Source of the DNA: JADFUS01 sp036653215
Lineage (GTDB): Bacteria; Bacteroidota; Bacteroidia; Bacteroidales; Rikenellaceae
Assembly: GCA_036653215.1 (NCBI GenBank)
Contig: JAVVUK010000019.1
Coordinates: 1 to 21,988, forward strand
Length of the DNA: 21,988 nucleotides
Direction of reading: 5' to 3'
The position numbers and the translations under genes were made by a program. The first letter of the stretch is position 1. Each line of letters opens with the position of its first letter. The notes below the pieces were generated by a model. That model worked only from the letters and a program-made list of their open reading frames with translations, did no database searches and had not been told where the DNA came from. Of this stretch, positions 16,152-21,988 are shown piece by piece.

Positions 16152-17096
16152 TTATATTGATTGTGTTATCTTATATTCATTACGATCATTCGATTTACGA
16201 CACAATAGCTCAGCTATAAAACCAGCCATAAACAACTGCGTTCCCAGTATTATAGAAGTTAGAGCAAGAAAAAACAATGGTTGATCTGTAACTTCACGTG
16301 CCATGAGCCCCATATCCTGGATATATAATTTTTCACCTATAAGATAAACCACAGCAATGCCTCCTATAAAGAAAAGAAGCGTTCCGAGCATACCAAAGAG
16401 ATACATCGGCGATTTTGAGAAGCGTGTCAAGAAGGTAACTGTTAATAGGTCAAGATACCCTTTCATCATACGCTCTAAACCATATTTTGAAACGCCATAT
16501 TTACGAGCTCTGTGATTAACGATTTTCTCGCCTATTTTATTAAAACCTGCCGCCTTAACCAAAATAGGGATATAGCGGTGCATCTCACCATAAACCTCAA
16601 TGCTCTTTACCACAATTAGCCTGTAAGCCTTAAGCCCACAGTTAAAATCGTGTAATTTAATTCCACTAACCATACGTGCAGTGCGATTGAAAAACTTGCT
16701 TGGTATGGTCTTTCCAATAGGGTCATGACGACGCCTCTTCCATCCAGACACCATGTCATAGCCATCACAGACTATCATCTTATAAAGAGCAGGTATCTCT
16801 TCTGGTGAGTCTTGCATATCGGCATCCATAGTAACCACTACATCTCCTTTTGCATTTTCAAACCCCACAAAAAGAGCAGCTGACTTACCATAGTTTTGTT
16901 GAAAGCGAAAGGCACGAATAGGGTTTTCTTTAGATAAAGAAGTTATCTCGCTCCATGTGTTGTCTGTACTTCCGTCATCGATAAACAAAATCTCATATGA
17001 AAGATGAGCCTCCGCCATAACACGAGAGATCCATGCCGTAAGCTCTCGCAACGACTCTTCTTCGTTATATGCAGGTATGACTAATGAGATGTCCAT
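16152..17096 (-). CDS. Membrane GT2 glycosyltransferase (polyprenyl-phosphate type)
   Basis: A 314-residue GT-A fold enzyme of family GT2, resembling dolichol/undecaprenyl-phosphate mannose or glucose synthases (DPM1, GtrB, ArnC-like). It has VIPAYNEEESL at the N-terminus, the nucleotide site FIDDGSTDNTW (Asp40-Asp41), the metal motif MDADMQDSPEEIP (91-93), and LHDFNCGLKAYR in the acceptor region. Two C-terminal membrane segments lie at about 231-255 and 270-298. It likely charges a polyprenyl phosphate with a sugar for use in cell-envelope glycans. It begins one base after the serS stop and is probably co-transcribed. The sugar is not indicated. Confidence 0.88.
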   Translation of the reverse strand: MDISLVIPAYNEEESLRELTAWISRVMAEAHLSYEILFIDDGSTDNTWSEITSLSKENPIRAFRFQQNYGKSAALFVGFENAKGDVVVTMDADMQDSPEEIPALYKMIVCDGYDMVSGWKRRRHDPIGKTIPSKFFNRTARMVSGIKLHDFNCGLKAYRLIVVKSIEVYGEMHRYIPILVKAAGFNKIGEKIVNHRARKYGVSKYGLERMMKGYLDLLTVTFLTRFSKSPMYLFGMLGTLLFFIGGIAVVYLIGEKLYIQDMGLMAREVTDQPLFFLALTSIILGTQLFMAGFIAELLCRKSNDRNEYKITQSI

Positions 17097-17097
17097 A

Positions 17098-18375
17098 TTA
17101 TTTTATTATTTCTATGCCATTCATATAAGGGACTAACGCCTTAGGTACTCTTATACCCTCTGGGGTTTGGTTGTTTTCAAGAATAGCAGCCAAGATACGA
17201 GGAAGAGCAAGAGAACTACCGTTTAGGGTATGTGCAAGCTCTTTTGTTTTGCCATCGGCACTTTTATATCTCAGTTTTAACCTGTTTGCTTGGAAAGACT
17301 CGAAGTTAGAAACAGACGACACCTCAAGCCACCTATCTTGTCCTGCCGAATATACTTCGAAGTCAAAGGTTAAGGCAGAAGTAAAACTTATGTCACCTCC
17401 ACATAAACGCAATATCCTGTATGGCAACTCCAACTTATTTACAATCCTCTCGACATGGGCTACCATATCATCAAGAGTGGCATATGAAGTCTCCGGTTTT
17501 ACTATTTGTACAATCTCCACCTTGTCAAATTGATGAAGCCTATTTAGCCCTCTCACATCTTTGCCATATGAACCTGCCTCACGACGGAAACAAGGAGTGT
17601 AAGCCGTCATTTTTATAGGAAGATCACTCTCGCTAACAATAGTATCACGATATACGTTTGTTATAGGAACCTCAGCAGTTGGTATCATGTATAGGTTATC
17701 CTCACCTATATAATACATCTGTCCTTCTTTGTCCGGAAGCTGACCTGTACCATATGCCGACGCCTCGTTTGCAACAATAGGAGGCATAATCTCGTTATAA
17801 CCAGCATCTATGTTGTTATCAAGGAAGAAAGTGATGAGTGCCCTTTGTAGACGTGCTCCCAAACCTTTGTATACTGGAAATCCAGCCCCTGCTAACTTGT
17901 TCCCAAGCTCAAAATCTATAAGGTTATATTTTGAAGCAAGTTCCCAATGAGGAAGCGCATCCTTAGGGAGTTTGACATCAAAGAAAGCATTTTTCTCCAC
18001 TTTGTTATCTTTATCACTCTTCCCTTTAGGAACACTCTCATGTGGCAAATTCGGAATTTGCAACAAGCGTTTTGTTATCTCACCCTCAAGCTCCGACATC
18101 TTTTCTTCAAGAGACTTAGCCTCTTCTTTTAAAGTTACAGTCATCGCTTTTGCCTCATTAGCAAGTTCTATTTTACCTTCTTTAAATAACATACCCACTT
18201 CTTTAGCTATGTTATTTAACTTGCTATTTGTCTCATCAAGCGTTGTTTGCACTTTACGACGATTGTCGTCAAGAGATATAATCTCTTTTATGTTTTGCTC
18301 AGCATCGTGACCTTTTATTTTAAGTCGTTCGATAACCTCTTCCGTCTGTTGACGTATAATTTTTAATGTTAACAT
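17098..18375 (-). CDS. serS: SerS, seryl-tRNA synthetase
   Basis: Class II aminoacyl-tRNA synthetase that charges tRNA-Ser. The 425-residue protein has the N-terminal long helical hairpin that binds the tRNA long arm (about 25-105), IPTAEVP at 231-237, motif 2 FRREAGSYGKDVRG from 263, CGGDISFTSALTFDFEV, the VSSVSNFESFQANR segment, and motif 3 GSSLALPRILAAILEN from 386 with Arg393. It starts one base after the stop of the barrel-protein gene and ends one base before GT2. No promoter or T-box is seen directly upstream, so expression probably depends on the promoter at 18855-18885. The T-box mechanism is not expected in this phylum. Confidence 0.98.
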   Translation of the reverse strand: MLTLKIIRQQTEEVIERLKIKGHDAEQNIKEIISLDDNRRKVQTTLDETNSKLNNIAKEVGMLFKEGKIELANEAKAMTVTLKEEAKSLEEKMSELEGEITKRLLQIPNLPHESVPKGKSDKDNKVEKNAFFDVKLPKDALPHWELASKYNLIDFELGNKLAGAGFPVYKGLGARLQRALITFFLDNNIDAGYNEIMPPIVANEASAYGTGQLPDKEGQMYYIGEDNLYMIPTAEVPITNVYRDTIVSESDLPIKMTAYTPCFRREAGSYGKDVRGLNRLHQFDKVEIVQIVKPETSYATLDDMVAHVERIVNKLELPYRILRLCGGDISFTSALTFDFEVYSAGQDRWLEVSSVSNFESFQANRLKLRYKSADGKTKELAHTLNGSSLALPRILAAILENNQTPEGIRVPKALVPYMNGIEIIK

Positions 18376-18376
18376 C

Positions 18377-18829
18377 TTAGAATATATATTTTACCTTGAG
18401 TGAAAGTTGGTTCCACACACACTTGCCCCATATATTTATTGCAGGAGCATAATCTACCGCCACCGCTACAGGATATTGATCAAAAGCATATTCTACACCA
18501 ACGACAGGATCAACCCCAAAAGCAAATTTAGTGTCATAATCCTTTGCAGCACCAGTAGCACCCACATTCAAACCACCACCAAAGTAACAACCAAGATTTT
18601 CCTCAAGTGACATATGATAACGATATAGGGCTGTAAACATAGGGGCTCTTGATGGGACGTTGTAAAGAAATTGCGCTTCAATAGACGATTTTGTAGAAAG
18701 GAACGCTGAGGCATTTATACCCAATGCAGGACCTATTGTTACACCGACCGATTTTTGATAGTTTTGTGCCTTTACCGCAGACACACCTACTGTGGCAATT
18801 ATAATTACCGTTAGAACAAATTTTTTCAT
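18377..18829 (-). CDS. Small outer-membrane beta-barrel protein (OmpX-like)
   Basis: A 150-residue protein with a signal peptide (MKKFVLTVIIIATVGVSAVKA, cut near residue 21) and a mature part of about 129 residues made of alternating hydrophobic strands with glycine turns (SVGVTIGPALGINAS, CYFGGGLNVGATGA, DPVVGVEYAFDQYP). It ends in KVKYIF, a C-terminal Phe as in outer-membrane barrels recognised by BamA. The size fits an eight-stranded barrel. No family is recognised beyond that. It has its own promoter and is directly followed by serS after one base, so it heads the serS operon. Function is unknown. Confidence 0.8.
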   Translation of the reverse strand: MKKFVLTVIIIATVGVSAVKAQNYQKSVGVTIGPALGINASAFLSTKSSIEAQFLYNVPSRAPMFTALYRYHMSLEENLGCYFGGGLNVGATGAAKDYDTKFAFGVDPVVGVEYAFDQYPVAVAVDYAPAINIWGKCVWNQLSLKVKYIF

Positions 18830-18854
18830 ATTTTATACTTTATCCAATTTTCAG

Positions 18855-18885
18855 CAAAATTACTATTTTTCAACAAGAAAACAAT
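18855..18885 (-). promoter_or_regulatory. Promoter of the barrel protein/serS/GT2/receiver operon
   Basis: On the minus strand TAATTTTG (complement of 18855-18862) matches the -7 consensus, and ATTG (complement of 18882-18885) lies 19 bases upstream, three of four bases as expected. Transcription should start near 18848, about 19 bases before ATG 18829. Confidence 0.6.
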
Positions 18886-18978
18886 AAAAAACACACTTCT
18901 AATTTTATTTTTCAATAAAAATATTTCACGTGTTTTACACTGTTTCTTTTTGATAAAATTAACATTATTAACTTTTAT

Positions 18979-19009
18979 TTTGTTTTTACAATTAATGTTT
19001 ATAACTTTG
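18979..19009 (+). promoter_or_regulatory. Promoter of the Ig-like lipoprotein gene
   Basis: TTTG (18979-18982), exactly 19 bases, then TAACTTTG (19002-19009): a full Bacteroidetes promoter match. Transcription should start near 19016, 19 bases before ATG 19035. The 205-base divergent gap is very AT-rich and holds nothing else I can support. Confidence 0.8.
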
Positions 19010-19034
19010 CTAATAACATTAATATATTAACAAT

Positions 19035-20114
19035 ATGAAAAAAATTACGACTCTATTGATTTTAGTCATTTTGACACTTGTTAGTTGTAATAATGACGAT
19101 GAAAATCAAAATTTAGATGGGGGACAATGTGTCTTAAACAAGACTAATTTATCCCTAAAACCGGGTGCAACATTCACCCTTGTAGCAGAATTCATAGAGG
19201 CAGATGAAACGGAAAAGCCAAATGACACTAAGTCGGCTATACCAAGATGGAATTCTTCCGATAAGGCAATAGCTACCGTGAGTCCAGAGGGATTGATTAC
19301 TGCAATATCAATTGGCAAATCGACTATCACAGCTTCTTTTGGCAATGCTTCTGCAACCTGCACCGTTAACGTCCTTGAAGCTCCTAAGGTGAACGATTTT
19401 TATTACAGTGACGGCACATGGTCTACTGTTAAGGATGCTTCCAAAACATGTGTCGGATTAGTCTATTGCGTCAACTTCAATCGTGCTACAAGTCCTACCG
19501 ACAAGACCAAGCAAGACCAGACAAACCCAGAATATAGAAACTTAGTTATGGGATTTGAAGAGCAAGAAGATACTGCTTGGGATGGATATTGCGATCGCAA
19601 CTTCCCTGATCAGACAACAGAGATAACACACAAGAGCCTCTATAATGGCGAATACAACAAACAAGACCCTGCTATATTAGCAGACATAACAACATTTTCA
19701 CCATTCAGCTATGCAGCAAATAAAGCTAAAAAATCGGGGTTAAACTGGTATGTACCATCTTTTTACGAGTTAAGAAAATTTATATTAGTATTTAATGGTG
19801 GAGGTATTGATCGTATATTATATGATGATAAAGCCTTACAAGAATCGTTACTGCCATCTCGCAAAGCATATAATGAAAAATTAAAAGAGGCTGGTGGCGA
19901 ACACGCTATTTTTAAATACATTTCAACTCCAAATGACGATACATTCTTTTGGCAACAAGCCATGTATTGGACATCTTCTGTTGGGAATGCGTTAGTCCCT
20001 GAATACGACAACTCTACCGCTTTAGCTCTATATATGTATTCCACAGGAACAGACATCACTCCCTTTAAAGATAATATGTGTAACGTACGCCCAATTCTTG
20101 CTTTTGAATATTAG
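19035..20114 (+). CDS. Surface lipoprotein with Ig-like (Big_2) domain and FISUMP/DUF1566-like C-terminus
   Basis: A 359-residue lipoprotein. The signal MKKITTLLILVILTLVSC ends in a lipobox with Cys18, followed by NNDDENQN, an Asp/Asn-rich start like the lipoprotein export signal that takes Bacteroidetes lipoproteins to the cell surface. Residues about 33-115 form a bacterial Ig-like group 2 domain (LSLKPGATFTLVAEF, RWNSSDKAIATVSPEGLITA, GKSTITASFGNASATCTVNV). The rest (about 120-359) has LNWYVPSFYELRKF, MYWTSSVGN and CNVRPILAFEY, the pattern of DUF1566 or Fibrobacter major paralogous domains. It is monocistronic with its own promoter and terminator. A role in adhesion or glycan binding is possible but unproved. 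Confidence 0.85.
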   Translation: MKKITTLLILVILTLVSCNNDDENQNLDGGQCVLNKTNLSLKPGATFTLVAEFIEADETEKPNDTKSAIPRWNSSDKAIATVSPEGLITAISIGKSTITASFGNASATCTVNVLEAPKVNDFYYSDGTWSTVKDASKTCVGLVYCVNFNRATSPTDKTKQDQTNPEYRNLVMGFEEQEDTAWDGYCDRNFPDQTTEITHKSLYNGEYNKQDPAILADITTFSPFSYAANKAKKSGLNWYVPSFYELRKFILVFNGGGIDRILYDDKALQESLLPSRKAYNEKLKEAGGEHAIFKYISTPNDDTFFWQQAMYWTSSVGNALVPEYDNSTALALYMYSTGTDITPFKDNMCNVRPILAFEY

Positions 20115-20131
20115 AAACTATTTGTTTATAT

Positions 20132-20167
20132 AAAAGAGCATTTTAAAAAAATTTAAGATGCTCTTTT
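20132..20167 (+). terminator. Terminator after the lipoprotein gene
   Basis: Hairpin with 16-base arms, 20132-20147 and 20152-20167 (one G-T pair), and a four-base loop. Its lower part is AAAAGAGCAT/ATGCTCTTTT, ending in a T run. It lies 18 bases after the stop. Confidence 0.8.
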
Positions 20168-20178
20168 TACCTTGTAAA

Positions 20179-20209
20179 TTGGACTTTTGAAATTTGTTTT
20201 GTATCTTTG
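20179..20209 (+). promoter_or_regulatory. Promoter of eno
   Basis: TATCTTTG (20202-20209) is a full -7 match, with TTGG (20179-20182) 19 bases upstream. Transcription should start near 20216, giving a leader of about 39 bases before ATG 20255. The leader is A/T-rich without a Shine-Dalgarno sequence, as is common for strongly expressed Bacteroidetes genes. Confidence 0.75.
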
Positions 20210-20254
20210 CGGTCGAGAATTAATTTAAAACAATAATTTATAAATTATACGAAA

Positions 20255-21562
20255 ATGGGAAATATCATTTCTGTACACGCAAGAGAAATTCTTGACTCAC
20301 GTGGCAATCCTACCCTTGAGGTAGAAGTAACAACAGCATCAGGTGCAACAGGTAGAGCTGCCGTACCATCAGGTGCTTCAACAGGTGAAAATGAAGCTCT
20401 TGAACTTCGTGATGGCGACAAAAAACGCTATGGTGGAAAAGGGGTTCTTAAAGCTGTAAAAAACGTTAACGAAGAGATAGTAAAAGTCGTGCTTGGGATG
20501 GATGTTACCGACCAAGTAGGTATCGACAAAGCTATGCTTGAGCTTGACGGCACAAAGACAAAAAGCAAATTAGGTGCTAACGCAATTCTTGGTGTTTCTT
20601 TAGCTGTTGCTAAAGCTGGTGCTAACTTATTGGGTATGCCTCTTTACAGATATATCGGCGGTGTCAACGCTAAGACTCTTCCTGTTCCTATGATGAACAT
20701 CATCAATGGTGGATCTCACTCTGACGCTCCTATTGCGTTCCAAGAGTTTATGATACGTCCTGTTGGTGCTTGCTGCTTCAAAGAAGCTTTACGTATGGGT
20801 GCTGAGGTGTTCCAAAACCTTAAAAAAGTGCTTCATGCGAGAAATCTAAGTACAGCAGTTGGTGACGAAGGTGGTTTTGCTCCTGCCCTTGACGGTACAG
20901 AAGACGCTCTTAACGTGATCATCGAAGCTATCAAAAAAGCAGGTTACAAACCAGGTCGTCTTTCTGAAGGTGGTCAAATCTCTATTGGCTTAGACTGTGC
21001 TGCTTCAGAATTTTACAACGACGGCAAATACGACTATAAGAAATTTGAAGGTGCTAAGGGTGCTACTCGCAACCGTAACGAGCAAGTTGCTTATATGGAA
21101 GAACTTATCTCTAAATACCCTATCGATTCTATCGAAGATGGTATGGATGAAAACGACTGGGAAGGTTGGGAAATGCTTACAGCTAAGATTGGCGACAAAT
21201 GCCAACTTGTAGGAGATGACCTTTTTGTCACTAACGTAGACTTCCTTCAAAAAGGTATCGAGAACAATTGTGCTAACTCTATCCTTATCAAAGTTAACCA
21301 AATTGGTACTCTTACAGAAACTCTTGATGCTATTGAGATGGCTCACCGTGCAGGTTACACAAGTGTCACATCACACCGTTCTGGTGAGACTGAAGACTCT
21401 ACTATTGCCGACATCGCAGTTGCAACAAACTCAGGTCAAATTAAGACTGGTTCTATGAGCCGTTCTGACCGTATGGCAAAATACAACCAACTTCTTCGTA
21501 TTGAGGAAGAACTTGGGGAACAAGCTATCTATGGTTATAAAAAAGTATGTCCTAAGAAATAA
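20255..21562 (+). CDS. eno: Enolase
   Basis: Glycolytic enzyme that converts 2-phosphoglycerate to phosphoenolpyruvate in the cytoplasm. The 435-residue protein has the N-terminal REILDSRGNPT, the mobile loop SGASTGENEALELRDGD, Glu164 (QEFMIRP), Glu205 in GDEGGFAP, the magnesium ligands Asp247, Glu294 (SIEDGMDENDW) and Asp321 (GDDLFVTN), the signature LIKVNQIGTLTE with Lys346, SHRSGETED, and Lys397 in QIKTGSMSRSDR. Length and residues are normal. The INGGSHSDAPIAFQEF segment is the form usual in Bacteroidetes. It is a single-gene unit with its own promoter and a strong terminator. Identification is secure. Confidence 0.99.
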   Translation: MGNIISVHAREILDSRGNPTLEVEVTTASGATGRAAVPSGASTGENEALELRDGDKKRYGGKGVLKAVKNVNEEIVKVVLGMDVTDQVGIDKAMLELDGTKTKSKLGANAILGVSLAVAKAGANLLGMPLYRYIGGVNAKTLPVPMMNIINGGSHSDAPIAFQEFMIRPVGACCFKEALRMGAEVFQNLKKVLHARNLSTAVGDEGGFAPALDGTEDALNVIIEAIKKAGYKPGRLSEGGQISIGLDCAASEFYNDGKYDYKKFEGAKGATRNRNEQVAYMEELISKYPIDSIEDGMDENDWEGWEMLTAKIGDKCQLVGDDLFVTNVDFLQKGIENNCANSILIKVNQIGTLTETLDAIEMAHRAGYTSVTSHRSGETEDSTIADIAVATNSGQIKTGSMSRSDRMAKYNQLLRIEEELGEQAIYGYKKVCPKK

Positions 21563-21581
21563 CAACTTTTAGATAATTCTG

Positions 21582-21615
21582 AACGAGGTGTCTGATTAAT
21601 TTCAGACACCTCGTT
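21582..21615 (+). terminator. Terminator after eno
   Basis: A perfect 14-base stem (21582-21595 with 21602-21615), a six-base TTAATT loop and a following TTTTCTT. It lies 19 bases after the eno stop. Confidence 0.9.
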
Positions 21616-21852
21616 TTCTTATGTATGCTAATAATGTTGTTGTGAATACTTAACATATGCTTTAATGACTTGTTTTTTTACTAATACTCTTTTTTTTAGA
21701 TTTTCCCATCTGACGTTCAACGCCGTAGTTCGCAATTTTCAGATGCCAAATATAGACAACTTTAAAATTGATGAAACACAAGGCGAAAGGCTTGTACGAT
21801 TAATTGTTTAATAACTAAAATCTAAAATAAGAATTGCTCTTATTTTACTTTA
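21616..21852. other. Non-coding stretch with hairpins and possible element remnant
   Basis: No convincing gene. It holds T runs at 21673-21679 and 21690-21697, an inverted repeat CATCTGA/TCAGATG (21707-21713 and 21739-21745), and an AT-rich stem-loop 21823-21832/21838-21847 with a five-base loop. A 22-codon frame (21743-21811) and a minus-strand frame without a start codon (about 21662-21800) cross it. It may be a decayed repeat or mobile element, but I could not identify one. Confidence 0.35.
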
Positions 21853-21883
21853 TTTGAATTTTCTAAAATAATCCGTGTCTTTG
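21853..21883 (+). promoter_or_regulatory. Rightward promoter leading out of the window
   Basis: TTTG (21853-21856), exactly 19 bases, then TGTCTTTG (21876-21883), one base off TAnnTTTG, followed by the GC-rich GCGCCCC often seen after such -7 boxes. Transcription should begin near 21890, straight into the hairpin at 21910-21958. Confidence 0.55.
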
Positions 21884-21909
21884 CGCCCCTATATCCGCCC
21901 CTCCAAAAG

Positions 21910-21958
21910 AAATAAGGCTTCTAAGTCGCTAAATTAGCATTACTTAGAAGCCTTATTT
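21910..21958. terminator. 17-base hairpin, terminator or leader structure
   Basis: A perfect 17-base stem (21910-21926 with 21942-21958) with a 15-base loop. TTATTTGA on the right and an A-rich left flank mean it could stop transcription on either strand, for example of a leftward gene beyond the window. Being about 20 bases after a predicted start site, it could also be an attenuator or the end of a short RNA. Confidence 0.6.
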
Positions 21959-21988
21959 GAGGTCTGAAACGAACTAAGTAGAAAAAAC

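Noticed and set aside
21743..21811. A 22-codon rightward frame starting MPNIDNFKIDE
   Set aside because: Too short, no promoter or start context, and it overlaps an inverted repeat; no family recognised.
1..21988. CRISPR array, tRNA, rRNA, prophage or intact insertion sequence
   Set aside because: No regular repeats, tRNA cloverleaf, rRNA-like sequence, integrase or transposase gene was seen on either strand.

Overview
The window is an AT-rich chromosomal segment from a member of the Bacteroidota, most probably of the order Bacteroidales. Three things point there. Upstream of most transcription units there is a Bacteroidetes-type sigma factor promoter: TTTG or a near match, 19 bases, then TAnnTTTG. 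Shine-Dalgarno sequences are essentially absent. The protein families (enolase, galactose cluster, RseP, SerS, SusD-free Ig-like lipoprotein, pRiA4b ORF-3-like protein) have the Bacteroidales style. I cannot name a genus.

Layout, left to right. A leftward operon (5418 down to 1) holds an inactive-looking LytM/M23 protein, dxr, rseP, ffh and a folD cut by the window edge. It joins cell envelope, isoprenoid, membrane protein and one-carbon housekeeping. Divergent to it, a rightward galactose operon (5565-10017) holds a sugar nucleotidyltransferase, galM, a glucose/galactose MFS transporter and galK, closed by a strong hairpin terminator. Next come two small overlapping unknown genes (10134-10551), then a SulP anion transporter followed closely by an LpxH-like metallophosphoesterase. 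These converge, with touching stop codons, on a leftward pair: a pRiA4b ORF-3-like acidic protein and miaA. A rightward GT4 glycosyltransferase then converges, again with overlapping stops, on a leftward tight operon of a small outer-membrane barrel protein, serS, a membrane GT2 glycosyltransferase and a stand-alone receiver. Finally there are a rightward Ig-like lipoprotein and enolase, each with its own promoter and terminator, followed by about 370 bases without a convincing gene that hold a promoter, several hairpins and possibly an element remnant.

The window is mostly core genome. No phage, CRISPR array, intact insertion sequence, tRNA or rRNA was seen. The points most worth a second look are: the galactose cluster that has a nucleotidyltransferase where galT would be expected; the LytM protein that lacks its zinc ligands; the palindrome overlapping the promoter of the miaA operon; the unknown overlapping gene pair; and the promoter-plus-hairpin arrangement at the right end.
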